64,000 nt of DNA from Siphonodentalium dalli (lineage: Eukaryota; Mollusca; Scaphopoda; Gadilida; Siphonodentaliidae), in the NCBI GenBank assembly GCA_032622095.1, contig CP136067.1, positions 130,667,030 to 130,731,029 of the forward strand. Reading direction: 5' to 3'. Shown here piece by piece: positions 36,026 through 48,088 of the stretch. Numbering within the stretch: position 1 is the stretch's first letter; every line of letters begins with the position of its first letter. The position numbers and the translations under genes are program-made. The notes under the pieces were generated by a model. The model ran no database searches. It worked only from the letters and a program-made list of their open reading frames with translations, and had not been told where the DNA came from.

Positions 36026-36159
36026 CCGTGAAGTCACGTCGTTCGACTTATCGTCAAACGTCGAGCGTTTATGTGGAAATACCGTGATGTTCTCTAGCGC
36101 CAGAAATAATCGGTGTCCACTCAGCACACCAACCGCGAACGAGTCGTAGATTTCCACAA

Positions 36160-37100
36160 AGGTTCAAAATATATATTGTCATCTCCGTGATACGATAGTG
36201 GTGTTGTTTAAATATATCCGAGTGATATCGTCAATGTCAGTGGTGAGGAGGGTCACACAATAAATACATAATAAAAACATATGCCAGTAGTGGTGGTGGG
36301 GGTGCGCACGAAATAACAAAAACGTTTTGTCGTCAAACATATATATATAGGTTGTATCCATGGAGTCTATCTGTGTGGTTTAAACACGAGTGACGCCGTT
36401 GATGTCAGGGATGTCAACCTGTTCTCCCGAAAACCCGAACATCATCTGCTCATGAAGAACTTATTTTAGGTAGATAATCTGCTTATAGCTGCCTCATTTT
36501 GAGCCGATAATATTCTGAAAATGAGAGCATTTACTCACATTATCTACTCGTAACGAGGCGATTCTAGGCAGATTATGTGTGGACAAAGTTAAAAATAAGC
36601 CAACCCACGACTTTTAAGGCGTACAGTCTTTAACATATGGTTTCAACGTGGCCCGTACCATAAAACGAAATAAAGAACGGCTATGTCTCCATTATCTGCT
36701 TATATCAGAATCAAGTAATCACATTATGTACTTATTTCAAATTATAGATCGATTATGTGCGTATTTTCGCGATGATATGTTGGGAATGTAGAGTGAGTGC
36801 AGCACCAAACTTAACAGCAGATTTGAATCGCGGATTTCTCCCAAACCTACAAGTATACACATTCGTGATATGGAAGATAATGGTGTAGCTTAAATTCGGA
36901 ATTGGTACCATTCGTGTCAGACATGGTGATCAGAGGAGGGGAGCACCAAAACTATGTACAAATAAACGACCGATTTTCAAATTTTATACGATATGACAAA
37001 TATAATGGTGTGGTTTAAAGTTTCAAACACATGGCACTGTTCAAGTCAGGAATGGAGGTCGGATAAGGGGCACCAACATTAAAACATTAAAAATGTCACC
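36160..37100. repeat. Degenerate repeat family with GGTGTGGTTTAAA / TGTCAGxxATGG words
   Basis: A loose ~150-bp pattern (ATATG..ATAATGGTGTGGTTTAAA.. then TGTCAGGxATGG.. then GGGCACCAA..) appears near 36185, 36362, 36865 and 37000. It is interrupted by the 370-bp dispersed repeat copy 2. No coding frame. Confidence 0.55.
36415..36782 (+). repeat. ~370-bp dispersed repeat, copy 2
   Basis: Second copy, with GATAATCTGCTTATAG and AGGCGATTCTAGGCAGATTATGTG as stem arms and GATCGATTATGTGCGTATTTTCGC at the end. It lies in the upstream region of RGK copy 2. Confidence 0.85.
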
Positions 37101-37439
37101 TAGTAAACTAAACATATAAAGTCATCTACATGATGTGATGTATTTGTATCCAATCTGGGATATTGATATGGTAATCACCTTTTATTACCGATCTTTCCAA
37201 CCACGTCGATCTGGTATTTACTTTTTAACTCTGGTCGAACAAATTGCGATAAACTAACGGCAATAATACAACCAATATGACTAACTCTGCATATGATTCA
37301 TGTATAATAATGACCCTTGATGCCAATGTATGTATATATTTGAACTACCTTGAGCAAGATTATTCTATATTCCCATAAAATTTCCACAACGGCGTTTTCC
37401 GCGTCACTTTAACCTGAGCAACGACGGGTCAACCTACTG

Positions 37440-37708
37440 TATATATCATGTATCAAAATGCGTAAGAGGTTACGCAGGTCTCACGTGACTATTTCTGGCA
37501 ACCTACGTCATAATATTATCATTTATTATAATTAGATGAGGATTCAGGATCCTGTATATAGCAATCTACACGGGAACCACTCATAACGCACTTGCAACTC
37601 ACCAGCATCACATCTATTTCTAAGCCTCAGTATTGATGCTGTTGACTTTTTGAATAATCCATCGCTGTATAATTGTATAACAGCTTCGAGCTCTTGTAGT
37701 TTGTCAGA
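37440..37708 (+). promoter_or_regulatory. Putative promoter and 5' UTR of RGK copy 2
   Basis: Upstream of the exon 1 ATG are an E-box TCACGTGA at 37481-37488, a CRE-like half-site ACGTCATAA near 37506 and a TATA-like TATATAG at 37555-37561. Transcription would start around 37585-37595, giving a ~115-base 5' UTR. An in-frame TAG lies 12 bases before the ATG, which fixes the start. The elements are short and could occur by chance. Confidence 0.35.
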
Positions 37709-37958
37709 ATGTCTTGTAATTATAAATCTAATTCTGAAGATCGTGACATGTACTCGTGCCGTTCGTTCAGCTTCACATCAAAAGGACTGATCAACAAGGG
37801 GGATTCGATGCACTCTCTGGGTGACATAAGCCTAACATCAAGCAGTGGCGAATCGAGCTGTCGTGTGGCTGTCGTAGGTTCACATGACGTTGGAAAGACG
37901 GCGCTGATCAGACAACTTATGACGTCAGAATACGTTGGTGATGTAGACGATGTTACAG
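37709..37958 (+). CDS. RGK-type GTPase, exon 1 of gene copy 2 (P-loop)
   Basis: First coding exon of the downstream RGK gene. The ATG at 37709 has A at -3 and an in-frame stop 12 bases upstream. The N-terminal ~50 residues are Ser-rich (CRSFSFTSKG, ISLTSSSGE), as in the regulatory N-termini of RGK proteins that carry 14-3-3-binding phosphoserines. The core then begins: CRVAVVGSHDVGKTALIRQL, where GSHDVGKT is the G1/P-loop (GxxxxGKT). The exon ends in an acidic stretch and leaves in phase 1 at donor GTTGGT. Continuing the open frame past this donor gives only a short tail and a stop. With exons 2 and 3 and an exon 4 like that at 8343, the protein would be about 243 residues, somewhat shorter than vertebrate family members. 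Confidence 0.85.
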
Positions 37959-38993
37959 GTTGGTACTTTAAATTTATGTTAATTATTGAACTTTTAATTT
38001 GACACCTAATTTGAACCTAAGATCGATCAATACTTGAAATACATCTCTATGGGCACTATATGTCACAGAAACACGTACTGAGATAACAATCAAAAAACAT
38101 TTCAACACGATGTGTGGTCCCAAAAATACAGCCATTTGCAAGGCATGGAACAGAGAAGAGCCTTCCGTATTAGTTCGTGCTATGGTCGAATTAAAGGTCG
38201 TTTGTTTAAAACTGCTACAACATGGATATGACCATGGGTAGTATGTTTCCAAGCACATTAAGCCGATGTATCAACATGTCTTGTATTTGTCAACCGATCT
38301 TATACCTCCCTCAAATTACACAGAGAGGATTTGTAAAGTCGAATGATCCATGACCGTTAAGTAGTTTAGCTTTGAAGCTCGTATAATCATTTACTATTGT
38401 TTTGGCCCGAAAATCCAAAGTATTTAATTTTGATAACTAGATGTATATAGTGTGACGGGAATTGACGTTGAATCTAGGAATTTCGCGAAATAACAAATAT
38501 GACGTTTTATTGTCGAATGCTTGTTGTCCACCGTACTAGTTGGCTGTAATTTGGCGATTATAGGGACAATATATATATAAATATGCACTCACTCCAGCAT
38601 CTCGCAGTGAATTGTGGTGGAAAAATGGCTGTTGCAGACAGAGAAGTGGTGCCAGGTGTGTTAGTGTGATAATAGGGTTGTCTCACCCCAACTTCTGATC
38701 TTCCAGCCAATAATTAGTGGGAAATGTGCCATCAGTTGATGATTCCCTCGAGTCACGCTCTCGTTCCAATGTAATTCAGTTCTTCTCACTCGGTTGACAC
38801 CTCTCTGTCAGATGAAACTCAATATCATATAAATGTATGACACCGATTTAGTAAGAAACTTTTTTAAAAATGTATTGCAATGACTTTATATGGACAAACT
38901 ATGGGGTCTCGAATATTGAGAGATCTTTTAAATGCAAGCATTATCAGTTGTCAGTTGTTGACACTTCACCAAGAGCACGCCATGTATTTAGAT

Positions 38994-39333
38994 CAGCCTG
39001 TTCTCCCAAAACCCGCACATTATCTTCTCATAATAAAACTTGTTTTAGGTAGATAATCTGCTTAGATTGCCTCATTTTGAGTTATAATGTGCTGAAAAAT
39101 AGAAAAATATTTGTCACATTATCCACTTGCGTTGAGGCGATTCTAAGCATATGATGTGCAGACAATGACACACGTAAGCCAACTCACGACTGTCTAGGTG
39201 TACGCTCTTTAACTTGTGTTTTCACTGTGGATAGCACCATAAAACGAAATAACGGATATAATAAAATAATCACATTATGTAACTATTCCACATTATAGAT
39301 CGATTATGTGCTTATTTGTGCCAGGATATGTTG
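38994..39333 (+). repeat. ~370-bp dispersed repeat, copy 3
   Basis: Third copy, inside intron 1 of RGK copy 2. It has the same ordered landmarks, with slight shortening in the AAAACGAAATAA to AATCACATTATGTA part. Confidence 0.85.
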
Positions 39334-40251
39334 CAGTTAAGATATACGTGTGTCCATTTACTACGTTGAGATACTGCCGCTGTCTTGGATCATTTGGGAT
39401 TGATACATAATTGTAAATTGACCATCTAAGCAAACCAATAGTTCAGTGACTTAATCTATCAGCATCACATTGCCCCACCAACATAATAGGTAACTGAGCA
39501 GGACACATCAGTGTTATAGCCAATTAGCAATACCATTTAACCAGGGTGATTAAATGTGCGACATATTATAATAGACATCGGCGACGCGACGAGAACTGAC
39601 GGACATTGTTCGTGTCGATATGTTTTAATCTTCCTCGTCCAAAGTTAAGTATAAATTATTTGGAGTTACTGTCAGAAGTTATTAAGAGACTACCAAAAAC
39701 GTCGATTTTAATACATATTATGATTAAAATATTTATTAGCATTTCACTCTTCGGGTACCAATAAATCCTACAATAATCAATACTTTCACAAAACATGTAC
39801 ACCAACACACAGCTAATTGTCTCGGCTATATAATAGGGAACCTCATTCATTTTTGTTAGAATGATGATTTAATATTGTATTGCCACATATATTACAATGA
39901 AGAATGAACCAGCCACAATTATATCGACCAAACGAAACAATGCAATGTCGCCAAATTATCTATTACGACAAATCTTCGCACCCCTTACCTGTAGACAATT
40001 TGTATTTCCTTGAAAAATATTTTGGCACGAATTTCACAATAAACTCGAACATATTGACAGAATCACACGAGCTTGGAAACACAGATTACTGACACCGATA
40101 GGGAGAATGACATTAGGGTGATATCAAGTTGTATACAGTGTGTGGCGATTTCCAGTTCCACTTTGTTGCGAGCTATGATTCTGCAGTTCACAGTTATTAT
40201 TCTGACGTGCTCTTTCCTTTGTTTTGTCATTGATACATCCCTATATTCCAG

Positions 40252-40330
40252 AAGACACACAACACACAAATGTCTGTCATGTTAAATGGAGAAACGATTG
40301 ACAGCTCTTAAACGACGAAGCCCCTCACAA
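40252..40330 (+). pseudogene. Decayed duplicate of RGK exon 2
   Basis: About 300 bases upstream of the real exon 2 sits a related segment: acceptor-like CCCTATATTCCAG, then ACACAAATGTCTGTCATGTT and AAATGGAGAAA, matching exon 2 (CACAGGCGTCTGTTATGTT, AAATGGAGAAA). In the homologous frame it reads MSVMLNGE and then reaches a TAA at 40309-40311. The position matching the donor reads CAATAT instead of CAGGTA. Relative to the acceptor the frame is also out of phase. It is a dead tandem copy of the exon. Confidence 0.75.
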
Positions 40331-40546
40331 TATCCCAATAAATTCGAAGATATCGACATCACCATAACAACTTGGAAACGCAGATTACTAACATTGGTAG
40401 CGAAAAATAGCACCACGGTGGTGTCTCACTGCATACAGTCTGTTTCTGCTTCTGTTTCCGATCTGTTTGTAGCTCCTGCAGTTCTTTGTTAGTATTACGA
40501 TGTTCTCTTTCATTGGTGTTTCATTGACTCACTGTTTATATTACAG

Positions 40547-40635
40547 ACGATGATGATGATAACAGTACACAGGCGTCTGTTATGTTAAATGGAGAAAAAG
40601 TCTGGCAGTTCTTCACCGAGGAACAATCAAATCAG
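40547..40635 (+). CDS. RGK-type GTPase, exon 2 of gene copy 2
   Basis: Short 89-nt exon with acceptor TTTATATTACAG and donor GTATGA. It enters with two bases completing the codon split at the end of exon 1 and leaves in phase 0, exactly as exon 3 requires. The peptide is an Asp run, then ASVMLNGEKVWQFFTEEQ. It aligns with the RGK segment that reads VVDGEEASLMVYDIWEQ in vertebrates: NGE corresponds to DGE and TEEQ to DIWEQ. The family's DxWE switch-II motif, itself a replacement of the usual DxxG, is not kept. The first intron is 2.6 kb and carries dispersed repeat copy 3. Assignment rests on phase, order and weak similarity. Confidence 0.7.
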
Positions 40636-43600
40636 GTATGATCTAGTCCATGCTGCGGACATTTTGCACTAATTCTCATTATCTAAAATATCATATTGTA
40701 ACTTTCGAATTTTAAAATTGTATTCAGAGTTCCGGATCTCCAGTATCTGGAATGGGCGATTACGTATCTTTTGTGTTTTATTAAAGTACAAACTTGAAGA
40801 TTTGAAATACAATACATACATTTTATACGTTCAATGCAAACGCTTACACGTAAACAACTTGGATTACATCTAATTACCTTGAGATGAACTTATAACGAAA
40901 CAAAGCTTAGTTTCATACATAGGCTATTTGATTTTGTGACGTCGCCATTTTTTTACAGGAGCTAATTTTTTAAGATCCGAATATTTTTGTCGCATAGTAG
41001 AACGGTGGGCTTATAACATTAATTTCGTAATTTGAAGTCAAGAGGCCAACCAAAATCGGTCGTTGTGCTCCTATCATGACATTAGCAACCGACATCATCG
41101 CCATGACGAGTGTACTCTCTTTCTCTCTACTGAATCAAATTCTCGGACCCTCTACGTCAGAGGCCGAAAGTTTGATCAACGTATCTAGTAAGTCTAAATA
41201 ATAATTAATGTTCTCGACAAATGCGTTATGCCCCACATAAGTAGGTATTTGTCATAAACTAATATAACTTGACCCACATGTCTACTAAATAGCCCTATTT
41301 GATGCTGTATCCAAACTTGACTAAACAATATTTTCTCACCGGTGCAAGATGCCTCATCGTCACAGCCACAATATGACACAACTAAAGCTTTATATTCCAA
41401 CTAATACACGCCAGTTAATACTGCATGGTACTGTATAAACTTCTGTGCGAAAGGAAACAAGAAAACCATAGTCAAAATTGGTAACGCCATCTATATCATA
41501 TTATTACACATATATAAAATATATTGGACCTTTAATGTAGTGATTGTGAAAAATGTCTATATAGGTAACGGCTATGTATATATAGTTGATTATAGGTAAT
41601 TTTGCGAATATGTGTATAGTATGTGCTGAATGAGAAAGCATTTAAAAAAAAAATTTAATTGGACGTGCCAAACTAAAGTTATGATAATTATGAAATATGT
41701 ACTCACGTATGATGTTTTCACAAAGGGCGCATACGTTCCGATTGGTCCTAAGGTCCATCGCCAAACATGGAACGCACATTACATTGATACAACAATATAT
41801 TACTGTTTATATTCAAACAGCCATTGCCAACGCCTTGACGATTGACATGTTATTATGTTGACGTGTTGCCAGCTCGCGGAAAATACACTAAGCTGTCATT
41901 TTCTCGGTTCTCTTATACGACATTTGAATTGTTGTCGTCTGGCATGTAACTTCTCTTTGTTGTTTGTTCTAATTGCTATCATAATAGAGGTCTGTATTGA
42001 CTGACAGAAGCCAATATACGGCGGCTGAACGCTGAATTAGGTTTCATTCGCCACCGGTTATGGAAACAAGTTAATCAAAATGCCTTCAATGTTTCATGAA
42101 AGCACCACCTCAGAATTCCGTTAAAACAACTAATCCTTCAAATCATTACAACAACTGCGACTAATCTCTGAAAGTTTCCCATTCACCACACCATAAAACC
42201 GCTAAATGCCGACCAAAAATCTACTAATCGGATTACATACACTCCGGATACTTCGCAATAGGACATTTAGACATATGTTCACAGTGTTGAGTTGTCGGGG
42301 TTATTTCGGACACCACCAAGGGGTAATAAAAACAATATCACAACATCGATATGTTGGCTTTATGCATAATAACAATATACCTTATTTAGACAAAACTACA
42401 AGTCTGGACACATTTCATTTATATGAAATTTTAATGGCCAGCAAAAGGATGTTTCCAATGTGAAAACAGTCCAATAGGTTGAGTTTATTTTTTGTCTCAT
42501 TTTAGACCACATAATTGAACATCCATGTTTATCAGTCATAATTTGGTTTCAATATCTCATTCAAGTAATGCAATTATCAGGGCGTCAAGTTTTGACGCAC
42601 ATTAAAACAAACAAGAAACACTTTCAACAGCGTTACAGACAGTTCTTGGTAATACATGGAACGTATACGAGCTCAAACAAGATTTAAAATGAAGGTCAGG
42701 GTTGACTTACAAGTAAATTACAAATGGATTTATAAAAGCATGTGTCATAAGGAAGCGTTAGATGTTTGTACCATTAGAGATTCATACTGTCCGAAGTAAC
42801 ACAATTTTACGGTACAGCAAAGTTACCTGAACATTATATTATGCATTGTATTCCCGCAATAATCTCTTCAAGAGTCGTCCAGCCATTGTTCACAACAAAA
42901 TATCGAAAGCAATGACGCTGTCGTAAAATTTACATACTTTAACAATGAGACATCCGCGAAGATACATCGGCGAATACAATCACCCTGCAAAAGTCTAACC
43001 CGTGTGGAAATTTCTAGTACCTTTTAAATCACAGCAATGGTTACTGCCGCCAACTTGAATTTTATGTCTTGAAGCTTTAATTTACTTTAATCTAATTTAA
43101 TGCTCTATAGGTATCGGTAGTATTTCTTCTTCTTTTTTTGGAATTAAACCTCATTCCCCAGTGTTTTGGCCAAACATAATCATAAAACTTAAAAAAAATT
43201 TAATAACACCTGAAATGAAACGTTTACTTAATGAAAAGATCATCGTTACTGATGTCTACCTCGTGTTTCGACACGTTTACCAAGGAACTACACGTTCAGC
43301 GGTGTTGGCGTAGTAGAACATTAAAAATCATTAAAAGTTGCAGTTCGAGCCCGAGTCGGTACAGCTGAGGTCACACTAACAGGACCACACAAGGTGAATC
43401 ATTGTGACAAGTGGATATCTGCAGTGGTGCTATGCCATATTACATTTTGATGGGAATCCGTTAAACCGTGAGTCCGATTTCGAAAGTGTGCACATATTCA
43501 CATATGTCTTTGCCAATTTTCCACGTATCGAGGCGGGAGGTGCACCAAATTAAAGGCACGTATGGTCTAAATAATTGGTATGTGGCATTATTTTATGCAC

Positions 43601-45619
43601 AGGGGATATTGATGACTTTTTATCGCAAATGAGTCTATGCTCAATATAGATCAGATAATTATAAGCCTTGTATTAAGGTAAATACTCTTGGTAGGTTGTC
43701 GCACCTGTGGATATCGCTACTACATGACACATTAAGTTCGTCTGATACAAAATGTTTTCTTAAATAAAATAAATCCTTTAAATTACCAAAAAAGTCATTA
43801 CCGCATGTAACCTTCTATCAATATACGTGCCGCATCCGAGGTGTCATATATCACTGGTACCTTATTTTAACAACTTTACCCCTACTTATCATTCGAACCT
43901 GGAGTGTCATCTGAATGTGTGTGTAATTCGATTGCTGTACAATATGGATCACACCCGCATATGCTATGCATGCTTCCACTTAAATCAGCATGACGAATCA
44001 CCAATGACCAAATAAACCCAACCATGCATGTGGCTAAGTGCCGCATACAATATCATATGCATAGCAGGATAGTACATTTAATATAAACTGTTCCTTTTCA
44101 GTGAGAATAAAGTAAAGTTCACAAATAGTCATGGTGATACTTACTGGTCAAGGTCGTCTGAAAAATAGTTATAACAAACTAAAATTCATCATCTAAACAA
44201 TACACATGTCACATCCAATGTACTAACACACAATGGTACTATATTATGACAAATTGGCCTTCCACTGACCATTCGAAACTGTAATGTCACCTGAATATCT
44301 AAATGAAAACCAAATGAGATTAATATAAATTGGCCTGGAACCCTGCATACATCCCATTTCTGGGATCGAAGTGGTATCGAAGTAAACTATTGCGAGAATC
44401 ACAGTATTTAGTAGTATCTATAAACAGCAACAATGATACTAACACGCTATGGGTAGTTAATATACTTGGCACATAAACACTCGAATATGTTAGTTAGGTT
44501 CATCCGCATGTGCGCGTAATAACGTAATAACGTTTAATATGCTTCAACCAAAATAATCTCATCCCACTCACAGCGCTCAGTCAGTCCCAGTATCACATTA
44601 TCTGTATTTCGTAGATCGCTCATTTGGTTATTTGAATATTGGTTATTAGAATAATGTATTTCTCCTCTTTGCTGCACGTTTCGTATACTACACTTTGTGC
44701 ACAATACATTCTAAACGGTTTGACTAATTGCAGGCGAAATGGTGGGGGATTCGGTTAGGTGTACAATTCCAAGCCGGTTCGCCCTCCAGATCTGGCGATA
44801 AATAAGGGTTCAAATCCACATGTTTCCATCGTGGACTTTGTAACTCGAAATCGCCATCTGGTGGAGTTGCCAGTTCCATGCCGACTGCCGGTTGTTTGCC
44901 GCACATAGTCGACGAGTTTATCGGCCATTGAAATCACTATTAGATTAGCCGTGAATGTGTGGATTTCCTCTACCACTAAAACTGGCAATGTCGTGACATG
45001 GCCTTAGTTGCTGAAAGCGACATAAACTCCCAATCAGTCAATCACGCAGGAAAAATGTTGACGTGAGTCACGTGACTTCTGTTGGCAAGTGGCAACACGT
45101 GGTTACGGGTAGGTGTGGCTGAACATTGCTATTGTCTTCAATATTGCGCTAGTAGTATTATAGTATTCAGTTATACATGTTAAGCCTGTATTATACACCA
45201 TGAACAATGTCGTGTCCCGCTATGCATGGGAAATTGTCATCACGTCGTTGAGCTCTAGTATCAATAATACAATATAAAGAATAATGGAACTGTGTTTGTA
45301 ATTGTCGTCAGGTTTTTATATAGACTGGATCCCGCCTATTAATGCGCTGTTACATCACTAACCAACCAAAATTGTGCATTGCAGCCGACGGGGACAATGC
45401 TACATTTGAAATCCATTGAGTGAACACTTAAATGTGAATGGGAGTTCAAGTGACGTACTTCTGATAAAATCGTCGTCGGTTTTTTTAAATAGACTGTATA
45501 TGCAGTTGGTGGTCCTCAAATAACATTATAACCTTTAATTATAAATACGCCATGTTGACACTTTTCCAAATTGTACACCTATCTCACCAGTTCTGATTAA
45601 AACCATACTCAGACTCTAA

Positions 45620-48088
45620 GGTCCGAATCGGTATCTCTGGTTTAGACTAGGTTTTATTCTAGACCAGGTTTAACTCCAGTTTAAACTAGGTTTAAGTAGG
45701 GTTTAAACTTGGTTTTACAGTAGTTAAACCAAGTTTATGGGAGTAAAACTGGGTTTTAGCGTACTTAAACCAAGTTTTGTGATAAACTCAGTTTAAGTTG
45801 AAACTAGGTTTTATTAACGTGATAAAGTTATGGTAATATTACTAATTGTTTATGGTGAATTGGCTATATAATCATCAGTATAAGCTTAGGTATATATGAT
45901 TTATACGTACCATACGTCTTGCCTCGAACATACAATGTACACCTTTAAATATACTTTGAAAAAAATTCAAAGTTAAACCACCCTACCCCAGGTTTGACTA
46001 AAACCTAGTTTTTTGGGTTTAATTATTCGGCCGATATTTTTCGCCCAATATTGATGTTGTTTCTTCGTGAATATGGGAGTGTTTATTTTGAATTGGGGGA
46101 GGCGTTTATGCGCGGGCGTTTGTCACTCAATGTAGATGCAGGAGATTCTTAGTGGAATTCGGGGAGGCGATGTCGGTAAATTCTAACAAAATATGTGCCA
46201 GTGTGATGGATGATTTCTTGCTATATATGTCTGTTTGCAATTCGCTCTTTCGGATGTCGATTTGGCGGCTGAGAGCATGGCGGGATCGGACTGATCAGAT
46301 TGACACGTTAGACACGAACATGACTTTTGAAACTGATTCCTTATTCACAAAAAGGTCTCTTTCGGTCAATTTGACGCATGGGTTGGTGGCCCGCCCAAAT
46401 ACCCATCAGAAACACATAGCCTTCACCCGGGGGAGGGAAACGGCCACCCTGAGGGGGTGGAGTATGGACTATTTTGAAGAACTGTAAGGATTTCGGCCAA
46501 TTTGATAGTATGGGTGGGTGGCTCGCCCCAAATAACCCATAGAAACACCACACCCCTCACATCCGGGGGGGTACCACCGAGGGGGTGAACGTGGGATATG
46601 GACCATTTTCGAGACTGGTAAGGATTTCGGCCAATTGACGGCATGGATGGATGGCCCGCTCAAATATCCGATAGAAACAGCCCACCCCTGAACGCTGGGG
46701 GAACCACCCCAGGAGGTGAAAATGGGGTATGGACCATTTTCCAGAACGGTAAGGATTTCGGTCACTTGACGTCAGCAGTGTGGGTTGCCCGCTCCAACTA
46801 CCCCATAGAAACACCCTCACCGGAGGTACCACCCCGAGGGGGTGAAATGGGGTATGGACCATTTTCGAGAACGGTGGGTGGCACATCCCAAATGCCCCCC
46901 ATAGAAACACCCCACCCCACCCGGACCCCATTTTCACCCGCTCGGGTAGAACCACCCGCGGTAATATAAGGGTGGGGGTGTTTCTATGACTATATTTGAG
47001 GGCGGGCCGCCCACCAATGACGTCATATTGGCCGAAATCCTTACCGTTCTCGATAACGGTCCATACCCCATTCTATGGGGTATTTGGGGCGGGCCACATA
47101 CACATGCCGTAATATTGACCAACAGAGGCATGTTTTTGCGAATAATGAATAAAATGCTCCATACCCCATTTTCACCCCAGCAGGGTGGTACCCGCCAGGG
47201 ATGAGGATAGGGTGTCTATATGGGTTATTTGGAGCGGGCCACACACCCCTGTCGTCAAATTGGCCGAAATCCTTACTGTTCTCGAACATGGTTCATATCC
47301 CATCTCCACCCCCGGATGTGAGGGGTGGGGTGTTTATATGCGTTATTTGAGGTACCCTTTCCCGGGGTGAGGGTTGGGGTGTTTCTATGCGGTATTTGGG
47401 CGTACCCAATTTCACCTCCTCTGGTGGGACCCCTCCCCCCCCGGTGAGGGTGGGTAGGGGTGGTTCTATGGTGTATTTTGATCGTGCCACCCACTCCTGC
47501 TGCCAAATTAATTAGCCTAAATCCTTACCGTCCATACCTCTGTTATTCCGGGGTGACGGGTGATGTTTCTATCGGGTATTATGGGCGAGCCACCGCCACC
47601 GTCAAATTCGCCGAAATCCTTCCCGTTCTCAAAAATGGTCCATACCTCATTTTCACCCGTCCGGATGGTACCCCCGGGGTGGTGGTGTTTCTATGGGGTA
47701 TTTGTGGCGGCCCCCCCCCCCCATGCCCTCAAGAGATATTTTTGATTTCCAAAAGTCACGTTCGTCCATGATATTAGATAATATCTAACCGTTATACAAC
47801 AGACTGTGCAGTCGTCGTGATTTCTCAAAGCGCACGGGTTATTCCCCTGATTGGGAGATTATATAGCGACAACAGGTCGCATGACCGGACAATGAATTGA
47901 CAAGTAGCGATAATAAACAGACATACCACGCCTCCTATTCTTGCAATTGGACAAGTGTGGCCCACAGGTAACGCAATCGACCAAATCTATGTCGTCCCAG
48001 CGGTGGAGAAAAACTTGGTTTTACTACTAAAACCCAGTTTAAACTGGTAGTTTAAACTAGGTCTAAACTGGAGATGCCGATTCGGACC
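45620..48088 (+). mobile_element. 2.47-kb TIR element, copy A
   Basis: Ends are perfect inverted repeats GGTCCGAATCGG...CCGATTCGGACC. Subterminal regions are full of AAACTAGGTTTTA / AAACCAAGTTT words. The interior (about 46380-47750) is a GC-rich ~145-bp minisatellite that switches orientation near 46970. TAA flanks both sides (45617-45619 and 48089-48091), and the uninterrupted MITE TIR at 48801-48850 shows a single TAA, so the target duplication is 3 bp. No transposase was found, so it is non-autonomous; the superfamily is undetermined. Confidence 0.85.
46380..47750. repeat. GC-rich ~145-bp minisatellite with internal orientation switch (copy A)
   Basis: Units contain CGAGAACGGTAAGGATTTCGG, GGGGTATGGACCATTTT and CCCATAGAAACACC in one sense up to about 46960. 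They appear as the complements (CCGAAATCCTTACCG, GGTCCATACCCC, GGTGTTTCTATGG) beyond it. The many Pro/Gly/Trp-rich frames here are read from the repeat. The equivalent array in copy B is at about 52230-53600. Confidence 0.88.

Larger units (their letters stand above)
40055..40640 (+). repeat. ~310-bp tandem duplication containing exon 2 and its upstream intron
   Basis: Segment 40055-40330 is repeated as 40365-40640. Shared ordered words are CTTGGAAAC-CAGATTACT, TGCATACAGT/TGTATACAGTG, TCTGCAGTTC/CCTGCAGTTC and GTTCTCTTTC/GCTCTTTCCTTTG, then the exon itself. Divergence is considerable, so the duplication is old. Confidence 0.75.

Noticed and set aside
44760-44830. tRNA-like GGTTCAAATCC word
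   Set aside because: No cloverleaf or matching A-box upstream; isolated B-box-like match.
44724-44988. Minus-strand frames with non-random composition (NPYLSPDLEGEPAWNC)
   Set aside because: I could not place it in a family or link it to neighbouring exons; two overlapping frames are equally open. Left unassigned; a protein search would settle it.
46152-47771. Many overlapping Pro/Gly/Trp-rich open frames on both strands
   Set aside because: They are translations of the GC-rich inverted minisatellite and share the same repeated words.
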